In this document: positions 35,292 through 46,956 of the stretch, piece by piece | How the letters are laid out: the number at the start of each line of letters is the position of its first letter | Position numbering within the stretch: position 1 is the first letter of the stretch | Assembly: GCA_019775845.1 (NCBI GenBank) | Contig: JADQAV010000003.1 | Span: 62,001-126,000 of the forward strand | DNA length: 64,000 nucleotides | Direction: 5' to 3' | Source of the DNA: Myrmaecium sp. VS I D KN 1 | Lineage: Eukaryota > Ascomycota > Dothideomycetes > Valsariales > Valsariaceae | Notes under the pieces: generated by a model | Database searches by the model: none | The model's input: the letters and a program-made list of their open reading frames with translations, nothing else | What the model was told of the DNA's origin: nothing | Program-made: the position numbers and the translations under genes

Positions 35292-36499
35292 ATGGACCGG
35301 TCTTCCCCCATCTTTGGAGTTACGCAGCGATCGTCACAGAAGGTCAGTGCAGACCGGGTCCAGATATACGACAGAACAAACACCGGATCCATGCTACAAC
35401 TCCACGGCTACAGAGGAGAGCAGGGGTGCTAACTTTTCCATGCTCTCTAGAGGACTCACTCACAAATGGAAGATCGCTCCCGGTCGCAGAGTGCAGCTAC
35501 CACTCGTACACCGTCTGGCATCATACTCCCGAGACTCAGATTTCCAGGCGACGGCCTGGACTTTCGGAGACCTGCGTCCACGACCTCCTCAACTCAAGCA
35601 GTGATCGATCTCACCTCCGATTCCGAGCCAGCCGCAAGCGACCCGCCGGCAGATCGCAGCGTACGAGCCAGACCCTCCCTCCCTCCCCGAAGGCGCCCCT
35701 ACGACCCCGTCAGAGAGGTGATCGATTTGTCTGAAGAGCCTCCGACGAGAACAAACCCCCAGCCACCTAGTCCAGACGTACAGTTTGTCTCCGCCAGGCA
35801 ACTCCCCCAGCCCCGACCCACCAGACGTGTGCCCGACTTCGACTTGACGGATCCAGACTTTGAGATTCGAGGAGCTAGGGACGTGGGGAACCTACATTAT
35901 GGGGTTAATATCAACCGACCTGCGTCGGGCGGGTTTCCAACCCGCGAGGTTCGGGGCTCTGTTCCTCATCGTGGATGGCGGCAGACGGCGCCCAGGCGAG
36001 GCGATCTTCAAGAACTGATTGGCGCGCCTCTAATGAATCTGCTTCGGTATGGCCCAGATATAAACCTGGACTTCCGTATCGCTGGGTTTGATTTGGGTTA
36101 TGGCAATGATAGAGAGGAACAGCCACCCACGCCGACATATGAACCACCGCCGCCTGCACCGGAAGGCTTCACGCGTTCCCCGCAGGAAGAGGAGGTGTTG
36201 CTATGTCCAAACTGTGGGGATGAGCTCTGCACGGGCAATTCGGACATGAAGAAGCAGGCTTGGATCATCAAGGGTTGCGGTCACGTAAGTCCTTAACTAT
36301 CTGTGCTGTTACAGCAAGAAGCTCACTGCCAACTCAGGTCTATTGCGGAGAATGCACACAACAACGATGGAAATCCAAGCGGACCAAGGGCAAGGGCAAG
36401 GAACCGTTCAATGATACGAACATGTTCAAGGTTTGTGTCGTCGACGGGTGCGGGGCGAAATGCCATACGCGGCATTCCATGATTCAGGTGTTTCTGTGA
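35292..36499 (+). CDS. RING-like zinc finger protein with SUMO-interacting motifs
   Basis: Three exons: 35292-35342, 35451-36284, 36338-36499 (348 aa). The first exon (MDRSSPIFGVTQRSSQK) is inferred from a clean gtcagt/ctctag intron in phase with the main frame; an alternative start is the ATG at 35466. The N-terminal half is disordered and has three hydrophobic-acidic stretches of SUMO-interacting type: VIDLTSDSE, VIDLSEEP and DFDLTDPDFEI. The C-terminus holds a Cys/His-rich module: CPNCGDELC, then GCGHVYCGEC (completed across the last intron), then CVVDGCGAKC. This spacing resembles a RING finger with an extended middle. SIMs plus a C-terminal RING is the layout of SUMO-targeted ubiquitin ligases such as Slx8/Rfp, but the zinc spacing is not canonical, so that role is inference. 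The protein is probably nuclear. Confidence 0.72.
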
Positions 36500-37176
36500 G
36501 CGGTTTTTTTTACTATATGTTCTCCAGCAGGGTGGGTTTTCACGGCTGCCGTATACCATCATCACGGTCTCGGTTGGCAGTGCTGGCTAAGCGGGCGTTA
36601 TTTGGCTACATGCACATATGTTCTCATACCCTTTTCCCCGTGGTACTTGCACGGGTTTCCTTTGTCACCATCGCATCTTGGGTCAAGGCCTGGTTCTGTT
36701 GCGGTACTCTACGAAAGGGATGAATGAACAACGATGAGAGGGTGGCTGCTTGTTATTCGCCTTCTGCATAAACGAATCAGGACGACCCTCCAGTAGACCC
36801 ACGATATACATATGTATATAGATATGAATATATACTGCGAGAATTCGTGTCTACTGTAGCTTCCACTGACGATGAGGCCGACTTTCATCCCTAGTGACGT
36901 CGCACCCAGACTGGTTTGGTCTGGTCCGGACCGGTCCCTGACGGCATCCGATCTTCGGGGCTTGCGGCATTGCCGCGGCCCGGGGAAGCTCGGCTTAGCC
37001 CTGTGCTTTGCCCGCGGGAGAAACGAAGCTTCCCCAACAGAAGAACAGAAGTCCCCAGATCAGAATCCCAAAACCTCTCCTTCATCCTCACCTCGGCCGT
37101 TCGATTTCTCGTCACTTGCGACGTCTCGCGACCTTACCGAGCCGAGAAAAGTAAGGAGAAGATCAACACCGCGAGC
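36500..37176. promoter_or_regulatory. Intergenic: phs1 promoter
   Basis: RING gene 3' region, then phs1 upstream DNA. AT-rich stretch with atatacatatgtatatag near 36806. No gene seen; a frame at 36872-37234 is a shadow of the phs1 leader. Confidence 0.5.
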
Positions 37177-37985
37177 ATGTCCACCGCCGCCAATCTTCAG
37201 ACGCCGCCGAAACGGCGGCAGCCCTCGGCGTTGAACAACACGTACCTGATCGCGTACAACTTCGTCTCCGCCTCGCTGTGGGCGATCGTGCTGGGGAGGA
37301 CGCTGGCGCACGCCGCGAGCGTGGACCCGGCGGGGTTGTTCTGGGAATGGGGAACCTGGGTGCGGTGGACGCAGACACTGGCGCTGCTGGAAGTGGTGCA
37401 TGCTGCGGTTGGTGAGTGATTTCCTTTGCGCGCGGGGCGCTTGCTTCACCGATGAGAGGAGGTGTGCTGATGGGAATGGCTTTCTGACAGGCATTGTCCG
37501 CGCGCCGCTCGTCACGACCGCGATGCAAGTCGCCAGCCGCATCGTGCTGGTCTGGGGCGTGGGCTACGTCTTTCCCTCCGTGCCCGCGAGCAACCCAGCG
37601 TACATCAGCATGCTGTTCGCCTGGGCCTTCTCCGAGATCATCCGCTACTCGTACTTCGTGGTCTTCCTGGCGAGCGGGGAGGTGCCGGCGTGGCTGCTGT
37701 GGTTCCGGTACAACGCTTTCTACGTGCTCTATCCGGTTGGCATTAGCAGCGAGTGCTGGCTGATGTGGAAGGCGACGGGTCCGGCGGCAGCGCTGAACCC
37801 GCTGTATGCGTATGCGTTTTATGCGATTTTGGCTATTTACGCTCCAGGTGAGTTGTGAATTTTGAGGAAGCTTAGATGCGGACACAGCGCTAACTCCTGA
37901 CACCATAGGCTCATACATCCTCTATACCCATATGATGGCGCAGCGCCGTAAGGTTATGCGTGGAAAGCAACCGGCCAAGAAGTAG
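37177..37985 (+). CDS. phs1: Very-long-chain 3-hydroxyacyl-CoA dehydratase (PHS1/HACD)
   Basis: Three exons: 37177-37411, 37491-37847, 37909-37985 (222 aa). Third step of the ER fatty-acid elongation cycle, dehydrating 3-hydroxyacyl-CoA to trans-2-enoyl-CoA for sphingolipid acyl chains. Several membrane helices are visible (YLIAYNFVSASLWAIVLGRT; VASRIVLVWGVGYVFP; ISMLFAWAFSEIIRYSYFVV). The family active site is in YNAFYVLYPVGISSE, where the Tyr before Pro and the final Glu are the catalytic pair in yeast Phs1. The C-terminus is Lys/Arg-rich (RRKVMRGKQPAKK), as expected for a cytosolic tail of an ER protein. Both introns are phase 1 with donors gtgagt. Length matches the yeast enzyme (217 aa). 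Convergent with srp9. Confidence 0.94.
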
Positions 37986-38282
37986 AAAAACCTTCGACAT
38001 TGCCTAGCAGTTGACGCAAAATAGTTTCATGTATATAGTTGTACGTCTATCTCGGGGAGCATATAGACCCGCTCTGAGCGCATCTAGATAAAATATCTCT
38101 TGTAATATTGAACCAGACGGCTGTGCATCCTCTTGCCTCAGCAGGGAGGGGTCAAGCAGGCATGCAGACTGTGCAATCATCTCCGATCCTGTCGTATAGT
38201 TTTCGTTCTTCATTGCTCATCCCACCCAGCCCCGCCCTTACTGACAGCCACTGCTACATCTTCTCGGTCCGCGGTTCTCACC

Positions 38283-38910
38283 TCACTTCTTGCCCTTCTT
38301 CTTCTTCTTGCCTCCCGCAACACCCTTGCCCTCCGCACCCTTGCTCGTCGCTGCCGCTTCCTGCACCGGTGTGTTTGCCCCTGTCGGTTGATCTACCACC
38401 ATCGCGTCTAGCGCCGCCGTATCTGAGTTTGGAAAACCTGACATTAGCCCCGCCTGCTTCCCTCAGGTAGTTTGCTAAAACATACCTGCGACCGCCTCCG
38501 GCAACGCGGCCATGTGCCGGCCCAGCATGCCCATGCTCGCCACCAGCCGGCCCACCTCCGCCTGTCGGTTCGTCCGGTACTTGAGGCACACGCCGCTCTC
38601 GGGATCGTAGGTCTTCAGCGTCAGCGTCGGGGTTGGCGCGCCGGCGTCGGCGGCCGCGGCCGCGGCGTCGGTGGTGGAGGAGGGTGTGCGCTTGCGCTTC
38701 TTCTCGATCTTAGAGGAGGACGGTTTGAGGACGGAGTATTTGGTGGTGATTCGTGTCTACAAGGGCGCGATTGCGTTGCAGCAGTTAGTACTCGGTTCCC
38801 CCGAGTGGCCGCGGGGATTTTGTTGGCTGGGTACGCACGGAGGTTGGCCGCGCCTTGAGCAGCAGCGCGGACTGCTCGAGCCATTCTCGGCTCGTTTCTA
38901 GGAAAGGCAT
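38283..38910 (-). CDS. srp9: Signal recognition particle subunit SRP9/SRP21
   Basis: Three exons on the minus strand: 38910-38839, 38756-38486, 38437-38283 (165 aa). The start MPFLETSREWLEQSALLLKA is the conserved first helix of SRP9-type proteins. TRITTKYSVLK and LTLKTYDPESGVCLKYRTNR give the beta strands, then AEVGRLVASMGMLGRHMAAL the last helix. It lies in the Alu domain of the SRP, which slows elongation while the ribosome is brought to the ER. The loop between strands is enlarged (SSSKIEKKRKRTPSST plus an Ala run), and the tail ends in a Lys-rich run (GGKKKKKGKK) probably contacting RNA. It is longer than human SRP9 (86 aa) and close to yeast Srp21 (167 aa). It shares a 427-bp divergent promoter with the DUF1308 gene. 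Confidence 0.88.
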
Positions 38911-39337
38911 CTGAGGAGGGTTGGTGGTGTGTGCTGGCGTTTTGTTGTACGGGTGAGGCGACCTCGAAATTCTGGGGAACTGCCGCCGTTCTGGGTCAAC
39001 CTCGCGGGGTGACGTCGGGACTTGCCGAGTCCGTAGGTTTCTTTACGAGCTCACCACTCTCCGCAGCTTCTCTTTTAGTCCGCTAGTGCCTTAGTCTTTG
39101 TGTCAATTAAATAGGTTGGTTCGGGAGTATTCCAGCGTTATAACTGCCTTGTGGAGTTTTGCTTCTCATTTTCGGCTCGGCAATTGTTCTGGGCTATACA
39201 TAAGCCGCACAGCGTTCTCGAGCAGTCAGCTAGCTGTCCAGTCATCACTTGAGCTATTCACGTCTACAGATAGGCCTGGACGAAGAGTCTCAAGTTAGCA
39301 TCACTTTACAAACCTTGCTGGCGAGCTGGTCATAATT
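38911..39337. promoter_or_regulatory. Divergent promoter of srp9 and the DUF1308 gene
   Basis: 427 bases between two start codons on opposite strands. No TATA box stands out. A shared or bidirectional promoter is inferred from layout alone. Confidence 0.5.
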
Positions 39338-40942
39338 ATGTCCCTAGACCATCAGCTGCGAGATCTGAACTTAGAGAGCAGCTCTCGGGATGCTTCAGAT
39401 GCAACAGTAACACCAGGACAACTGATCCAACAGTGCTCTGATCTGCTCGGGGAGTTGAATGAATATGGGGAAGCAATTGCGGCAAACAAAACTGAGAAGC
39501 TCATCAATCTCTCAACCTTCAAGAATGAAGTCCAAACTGAAATCAAATCTTTGCAAAAGGTAGCACGCAACTGTGACTTTCCAGACTGGCGTCAGCTAAC
39601 AAGACGTTGTAGTTGGCACGCTCAGACCGTTCATCGGAGAAGATACAGCATCACCTGAAGTCCTGCAATCTTCCATATTACCAGACCTTATGGTCCACGA
39701 CCAAACGCTCGTCGGAGGTTTTGAAGTTTCGCAAGTGGTTTTACTGGGATGACAATCCTTCAAAGTGAGCATGATCTTAATTACCCTTACTTTCTTCACC
39801 ACCAGGGAAGTTGACTGGATAGACCTACTGCGAAAAAGTCGAAGAAGGGCTCTGAGAAAAGGACGAAAGGCGCAGCTTTGGTCGACCTCGTGTCTGACAA
39901 CGGTGAGCAATGGACCAAAGTCTCCACCATCACAGAACAGCGTCTGGTCTTCGAGCTAGCGAAACAGGGATGGAGAAATGAGGAGACGGATGGGTCAGAT
40001 GAAGAGCTGGACGAGCAAGCAAGCCCAATCGATGACGATGAGGATGAGATATCCCTGATCCGCATAGCGAAGAACCTCGCAAAAGCTGCGGATGCCAATC
40101 CTTGTGGGACGAAACGACCACAAGTTAGGTTTGTGTTACCACGGCTGCCAACAAATATCCCCCAGGAGATACGGAAGATCATTGACGATGTACGTGCCAC
40201 GGGCGCCACTGTTGAGCACGGTCGGGAGCCTGCGGACGTGCCATTGGGTCAGGTCCTTCCGAAACTCCTTATCAACCGTTTCCGAGGGCTGTCGTATGTG
40301 CTGAACGTGGACTGCACTATCCTGCTTGCCTTGGTCTCAGACATATCCCACGCTGATGTGGAACCGCAGCCTTGGTTTCCCAAGCAAGCGACGCAGCAGA
40401 TCCTCGAAGAGAGAAAAGAGCACCTCCTCGAGACTCTGATCTATCCTGCCGCAGACAACCACCCGCTTGTCTGTACAGCCGAAGCTGCAGCACGGATGCG
40501 GGAAATCGTTGGTATCATCGGTACCGACACCGAAAAGGCCAGGACGGCGATCTTGCTGAACGAGGACCCGTCGAAAAGCCGGGAGAGGCTGTTGCAGGAA
40601 TTTCAGCAACTATCGGTTCACCCAGTGCCCCAGGGGCTTCAGTTACCGGTTCATATCGCAAGCGAGCCGATAGACGACTCAAAGCTTCCTCCTGTAGCTA
40701 GAAAAGTACGCCCGGAGCTGAGTTCCCTGAATCAGTCCGTTTTCTTCTATGGATGGGCGAAGGGTATCTCGACTCTTTCGTCCAACGGGGCAGTATCGAA
40801 GCAGATTGAGCACCTGGTCGTTCAGCACCGAGCTTCTCACGAGGAGGAAGGGCCGCATATTTGGTATTGCGGCGTGCCTCGAAGCCTGATTGCGAAGAAG
40901 GGTCGAGGCGATGTTGGTGATGGGGAGGAGTTTGGACTCTGA
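39338..40942 (+). CDS. DUF1308 family protein (C7orf25/UPF0415-like)
   Basis: Three exons: 39338-39559, 39613-39764, 39823-40942 (497 aa). The N-terminal region is helical (LIQQCSDLLGELNEYGEAIA, INLSTFKNEVQTEIKSLQK, LKSCNLPYYQTLWSTTKRSS). After a charged linker rich in Lys then Asp/Glu, the C-terminal domain begins LVDLVSDNGEQWTKVSTITE and carries LSYVLNVDCTILLALVSDIS and LNQSVFFYGWAKGISTLSSN, which fit DUF1308. Members have been linked to a PIN-like fold, suggesting possible nuclease ancestry, but no activity can be claimed here. Intron 2 uses the acceptor ggatag at 39822 rather than the earlier caccag; only this choice keeps the frame open into AKKSKKGSEKRTKGAALVDL. Cellular role unknown. 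Confidence 0.75.
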
Positions 40943-41701
40943 ACGCGTGGCCGATGAACGTCCTCCGGATGCATGGCGGTTGCTCATTCCACCGTAGGGC
41001 GACATAACATGCTTGTTCTGGTCAAAGGTATGGAAGGACGAAGGTAGGGTTTCGTCAGCTGCTGTTTCGCCTATTCTGTATCGTAAATCCAAGGTGGTAG
41101 CTGGCATGGACACTGCACTGCAAAACCTCTAAGCATTGCCGTTATGAGACTTAGGATCATTGGTTGGTGAAGTTGGTGAAAGCCAGGTCATTGAATTTCC
41201 AGCCATCTTCAACGCATCTAGAAAGGCGTATAGCTCATACAGCGAAGTGAAGATATACTTCAACTTCTCTTTTGTTCTGATGGTGCTAAAAAACAGTTTA
41301 GTTGCCTTCCGAGGACTGTTGTTACTTACATTGAGCTATAGAGGCACATTGCAGTGAATGTAGCAGCCTGGATTTATTTGCTTGCTTCTAGTATTGCCAT
41401 TTGCAGATACAAACACTATATCATTGAACAAGAAGAATCACACCTGGCACGAACTTGAGTTGAAACAATGCTATACATCATGTACTGCCATTCCAGGCAA
41501 ATAATGGGCCGGACATCGCAAGGCTGCGAAGGCATGCCAAGACAGGGGCGGAGTTCGGGGGAGAGCGGAACGGCGAAACCGATGCGCCGTCCAAAAAGCT
41601 TCAGAACTTTTTGATAGGCATGGATGGCCTCGCGACTCGAGAGCACTGCCCAGTTCACGGCCTTTTGCACACCGGCCACCTCCTCCGCGCCTTCGGCAAA
41701 G
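40943..41701. other. Intergenic: DUF1308 gene 3' region and utp8 promoter
   Basis: AT-richer at 41160-41440, then GC-balanced. An in-frame upstream ATG at 41624 could extend utp8 by 26 residues. No separate gene seen. Confidence 0.5.
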
Positions 41702-44700
41702 ATGGCATCCAGCAAGGAAATCGAGGCGCCACATGTTCTGGCATCCTTGCCGCGACCTATCGACGCAGAAAACGGTCGCTCCTTCGCCGCCTGCGTGAGC
41801 AGTCTGGGCGGCGCGAAGAAGAGGAAAAGGAGCGAGGTTGCTGTTGCTGTTGATGGTGAAGGCATCAGTATCTATAATGTAAGCACGCAGATGAGCTCGG
41901 TTGTTTTTCACACTGTCTAACATAGTGATTAGGTACAAAATCCCCGTCTCGTCACTTCCTACGCGCTCCCGCCCCATACATATTTCTTCGTCCCAGCATG
42001 CTCGATATACTGCAAAGCGAACCAACAACGACCAGCCAAGCGGTTCAGCTACGCCGCCGTGTCACAGTCGCCCAATGGCGCCAAACCTCAGCTCCTCGGT
42101 TTCGCCGAAGATATCCAGCCGAACGCGACCAGCACCCCGCAAAAATTCTCCCACGATCTGAACCCCTCGTCGAAGAAGGTGACATTCATCGACACTATTC
42201 CAGTGAAGGGCACTGGTCTGGCAGTGGATGAGCTTCATGATGTCGTGGTTGTTCACGAAGACGGCCAGGTCGAGTGCTTGTCTGCGGACCTGCAGCAGTT
42301 GAGGTGGCAGATCCGATTGGAGGATATAATCTCGTCCTCGGGTGGTGCTTCTGGCTCTGCCGGCGTGACGACAGAGTTCGTGGCCTTGACGAATGCAGAG
42401 ACTGCCCGCAGAGGTATCTTGAAGAGCCGGGACGACGTGGTAGCCATGCTGGATCCCTCGCTTGAGCAGCATTCGGAGTTGTTGGAAAGCACACAGCTTC
42501 TCTGCGTGGTGACACGTGCCGCACAGGGATCTTCTCAAGAACGAACTCTGCATTTGCTTGCGCTTCGTCCGAGATCGCCTGATATCATCTCCACCCAGCG
42601 TGCAGCTGCTCAGCATCTGCTGTCGAACCCTTTGCCCGCGCCAGAAGCGACGCCATCGGAGCCGGAATCCCCACCGTCGTACTCCCTTCACGCAAGCTCT
42701 GGCACTCTCTATCTCCTAACTTCTGGCGTGATCACCTGCTACGATCTTTCTGGCATGGTTCCTCGCATCTCAGCCAGACTGGAATCCGCGGAGTCGCCTA
42801 TCCGTTCATTCTCCCGCCTCTCATCGACATCTGTACTCGCAGCCTCCAAGGACTTCTGCGCCCTTTACGATGTGAAGTATAGCACTCTACAAGACATCCT
42901 TCCTCTCAGCGCCGGGTCTGAAACAGCCGCGTCGCCGAAGAAGAGGAAGGCTAGCGGAGGCGGCGCCCAACTGCAGGAGATATCTATGGTTAACTACTTC
43001 TCCGAGATTGGCCTTGCCGTCGGATTGACAAGCACGGAGCTTATTGGTCTGCAAATCGGGGCATCTGCTGCTCCCAGGAGGAATCGGGCCAAGGGTACCC
43101 TGCTTATTGATGCTATCGGAAAGGGCATCGGAAATGGTCGTAATGCCACCACGGAACTGAATGGCGCCGGAGTCGCGATCGAAGCTAGTGTGATGAAAGT
43201 CAAGAGAGAGAATGGGGAGAGCGAGCCCTTGATCGATGGGTGTGTCTCCGGACCAGCTTGTGCCAGCGATAGCCGCTGGCAGAATGCCATCAAGGAGCTT
43301 GACGAGCTGGCCAAGGCACAGGACGTGCGAGGCTTCGAAGCTCGCTTTGCCAGCGAGATCGGCGTTTCTCTCAGCATGGGAGAGGTGAAGAGATGGCGAA
43401 AGAAGCAGGAAAAGTCGAAGGGTGCTGGAAAAGAGATCAATGAAGACAACGCCCCGCTACCGCGGTATCAAATCGAGCAGAGCTTCAGCGGCTCCGCCCG
43501 TCTTGTCCACCTTCCCAAGGCACTTTACGCTTTGGGCAAGATCTTTGCTTGGACACCCGTCGATCGCCCAACCAGCGAAGAGGACGAGACTCCCATCATC
43601 TCCGTCGAATTCTTCCCTCCGAACGTCATCCAGTGGTTGGTTGAGGGTGGATATTTGACGAAGGATCTCATCGAGAAGGCCCTGCGTCAGAGCTCCCCGT
43701 ACATTTACCGCGCTCGTTCAGTCAAAGGGGGTGACATCGTCAATGCTTTGGTCGACTATGATCCCGAGATGCGCATTCTCTACGCCATCCTGAACCAGGA
43801 CGACTACCTCGACGTCACCGAAGTCGTGCAAGCGATCAAGCTCATCGTGCAAAGCCTGGACAACAAGCCGCTCCCGCAGCTCGATTCGCATCTGCTGTTG
43901 GATGGCGAAACCGACCGCGCCGCCGATGTGCCCGAGGACACCGACAAGCAAGTGGAGAGCGAAGTCGCGGCGGCATCGGAGGACATCGAGCGGGCCCTGT
44001 CGACCCTGGAAGACGGCCTCCTCATCCGCAGCCAAACCCTCCGTCCCGCCCTCACGCGGCTGTACGCCTTCCCCAAGCCGCTCATCACCTCCGCCCTCCG
44101 CTCCAAGCTCAACCAGCACCAGCTCACCTTCCTCATCCACCTCCTCCGCATCGAGCTCGCCGAAGGCGGCTGGGCCTCGCGCTACTTCGAGACCGCCGCC
44201 CCGCTCCACCCCCCGGCCTCCGCAGAGATCGAATCCCCCTCCGACCAAGCCATCACCATCATCGCCAGCCTGCTCAGCTGCTGCGTCGACGCGATCGGGC
44301 TGGCCGGCTGGTTCAACAAAGCCGGCCCCGCCGCCGACGAACTCATCCAGTCGCTCCGCCGCGAGATCTCCGCCGCCCTCGAGGGCATCCACGAGGCCAC
44401 CTTCATGCAAGGCCTGCTCGCCGAGTTCCTCCGCTACGGCCACCGGGCCCGCCACGCCCCCGCCGCGCCCACCGCCCGCCAGCTCGCCCGCCGCGGCAAG
44501 CCCGCCGACCTCCACCAGCTCCAGCTCCTCCAGCATCGGGATGACCCCGTCTCTGCCGTCGCGGCGCTGGAGCGCCACATGCTCCCCCTTGGCCTCGCCG
44601 TCGAGCGCGGCGTGGATGAGGTCAAGGTCGGTCTGGGCGGCGAGGTGCGCCGGAAGTCGAAGCGTGAGGTGGGGATGGAGATCAGCATGCGCGTGCCGAA

Positions 44701-44728
44701 GTACAGTGTGGAGCGGATCCGGGTGTGA
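41702..44728 (+). CDS. utp8: U3 snoRNP / t-UTP subunit Utp8
   Basis: Two exons: 41702-41878 and 41933-44728 (990 aa). The start (MASSKEIEAPHVLASLPRPI) and following DAENGRSFAACVSS, KKRKRSEVAVAVDGEGISIY, then VQNPRLVTSYALPPHTYFFV across the intron, are characteristic of fungal Utp8. A beta-propeller-like region spans roughly residues 40-430 (VHEDGQVECLSADLQQLRWQ, LHASSGTLYLLTSGVITCYD). The C-terminal half is helical (SALRSKLNQHQLTFLIHLLR; LAEFLRYGHRARHAPAAPTA). Utp8 is part of the t-UTP complex that couples rDNA transcription to early 18S rRNA processing; in yeast it also helps tRNA export. The C-terminal third, from about 43900, becomes far richer in C at third positions than the rest. A 26-residue longer start at 41624 is possible but does not look conserved. 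Confidence 0.85.
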
Positions 44729-45204
44729 AGGGATTTTGCCTGGTTGGTTGGTTGGTTGTTCTATTCTTTTCGTTTTTTCTTTTTTCTTGCTGGGCGCGGA
44801 GAAAGCGGTGTTTAGGGATGTTTTTCATTTCTGCTTTCTTTTCTTCGTGATCGGATTGAGAGTGAACGAGTGAGAGAGTGATAAAGCGTGTAAGCTTGCT
44901 CTCTCCCCCTTGGTTGTTCCTCGTGGATAGAAAGGGGCCAAAAGGTTGTGGTGGGGGGAGATGAATGAAGAACGTTCGCTGCTGCGAGGAAGAATCCATG
45001 TATGTATGTGTGTGAGAGTGTGTATGCGCCTTGTTGCCTTGCTTTCGTGTTAAATCTGTATATGTATCTCCTCTATCGATCGAGTGATGGGCATACGTAC
45101 AATACGCCCCCTGACTGGCATGCCTGTACCTCCAACCGTTCACATGGCATGCATGGATTGGACTGATTGGTATATAGTTGAATATAGATGTATATATATA
45201 GTGG

Positions 45205-45300
45205 TCTTACAACTACTCATCTACTCATATACCCCCTCTACTCTCCACTAATCTACTCAACCATTCATCTACTCAACCACTCATATACTCATCTCCCTCT
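45205..45300. repeat. Imperfect CTACTCAT/CTACTCAACCATTCAT repeats
   Basis: About eight imperfect copies of a 7-10 base unit (ctactcat, ctactcaac, cattcat, actcatat) in tandem. Low-complexity satellite in the utp8 downstream region; no open frame. Confidence 0.6.
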
Positions 45301-45858
45301 TCTTCTCTCCCTCTTCCTACCTCCGAAAAGAAGATCTACCTCTAAAAGCCAATAAAGGATCTCACACATAATCCAACACCAAGCTAACCAAACCGAAATC
45401 TACTCCTTCCCTCCATCTAAGGGAGGAGGAAGAAAGAAAGAGGGGGGGGAAATGCTAATCCTAACGTAACCCAACCCAACACCAGGAGAAAGGAATAACG
45501 CACGAAACGCCATCGCTAAAAACAACCATCGCAAGAGAAAAGAAACGCCAAGAAGGAACCCTGGTCCGGATCCGGAAAAAAAGAGGACTCCGATGCTACA
45601 TGCCGATGCCGTATGATGTTGATATAGAGAGAGAAAGAGATGAGAAACCGTGTGAAAAGCATCCGGAGAATATAAGAAAACAGCCGAGACTCCTGACGAT
45701 ATATGGCGATGCAAATGATCATGATATAAGAGGAAGATGATAGTGAGAAAGGTTTAGGAGGGAGGTTAAAGGGAGAGAGAAAGGTGGCTGCTGCTGCTGA
45801 TGCAGATTACGGAGGATGATGCTGAGCAGCTAGGATGCGTGATCGTGATGCTCGTGCC

Positions 45859-46032
45859 TCATGTATATGGATGTGCGGTGGATATCCCCATCATCGATGA
45901 ATCCAGAGCAGAGAACCCGAGAGGAAAATAGGAGGTGAAGTCGGGAGCGTCGTCCAGCCTCATCCCGATGGTAAGCAGGACATCGAATGCAGTGAGCCAA
46001 TGCTGCTCCAGCTCGATCCGCTTGTCCGCCAT
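45859..46032 (-). CDS. Possible 57-aa protein
   Basis: Minus-strand frame from ATG at 46032 to TGA at 45859. It begins MADKRIELEQHWLTAFDVLL and continues TIGMRLDDAPDFTSYFPLGF. Third positions are mostly G or C over the first 35 codons, as in real genes of this window, and there is no low complexity. No family recognised. It could be an exon of a larger gene, but no clear donor was found before the stop. Confidence 0.28.
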   Translation of the reverse strand: MADKRIELEQHWLTAFDVLLTIGMRLDDAPDFTSYFPLGFSALDSSMMGISTAHPYT

Positions 46033-46911
46033 CGTCGTCGGACACAGTCAGACACAGTCGACGGTCTGAGGAAAGGAAACACTTCCGTCCGGCGGTGAAA
46101 CTGCGTTGGTGCTCGGCGGTCTCGGCCCACTCAACTCAACTACCCGACCCGGCCCGGCCCATTCCGACCCCTTTCCGAGCTAACGCCGCGCTGCGCGCGC
46201 GCTCTCACCACCCACGGAGGCGTTCACAATCTTCCGCTCCGAGAAGATGGAATGATTGAGGACGGTCAACGGCAAATTTCGAGGGCTTCCAACAAGAAGT
46301 AAAAACCCATGCTGGAAGGATATCCCTCCCAGAGATTGATGAGCAATCCTGGGCGCGGAAGAAAACTGTCCTCGTCGGCTCGGATCGGATGGAGCCTCAG
46401 AATTCGATGTTCGTTCGGAAAGATTGGAGAAAGGCTGGGCTCGCGCAAACGTTCCTGCCAACCCGCTCGCGTTTCTTGCATGACTTTCCTCGTTTCCAGA
46501 TCGGACTGACCTTTTCCCCATCAGTCGGCTCGGTGTGCGGGTGAAATAAAATTCCTGGTAAACCAGCACGCCCACCCCCACGTGAAGCAGGCAGAAGGAA
46601 CGAAAGCACACTGCACAGCTTTCTTTCCTCTGCCACAGCAGCCCAACAAGGCTGGAAAGGCAGTACCAGGCAGGCGGTAGCTAGGCCCAGGCCCAAATCC
46701 GCCCTAGCCAGCCGCGAGAAGGAAGAAAAGGAGCCTTCGCCGTTGTCTCCGTCTCTTCATGAAACGTGGGTTTTGCTGCGTGGCAGGGGGAGAAAAAAAG
46801 AGGGGCCGTGGGAGAAGAAAAAAAACGAGGGAAAGGACCCACACCGGCCCCCGCGGCATGGACCCTGGAGATCCCCGGGCACACAAAGGCGCAGCTGCAG
46901 CTGCAGCAGCC

Positions 46912-46956
46912 GTCATGCATGCATGCGTGGGATGCATATCGCATGCATGTATGATG
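46912..46956. repeat. Cluster of CATGCATG-type palindromes
   Basis: Within 45 bases: catgcatgcatgc, gatgcatatc and gcatgcatgtatgatgcg, preceded by agctgcagctgcagcagc. The dense self-complementary hexamers (GCATGC, ATGCAT, CTGCAG) could fold or bind a factor; function unknown. Confidence 0.5.

Noticed and set aside
43718-44578. 286-aa minus-strand frame opposite utp8
   Set aside because: Antisense shadow of the C-rich third-position part of utp8; Gly/Glu/Val-rich and not protein-like.
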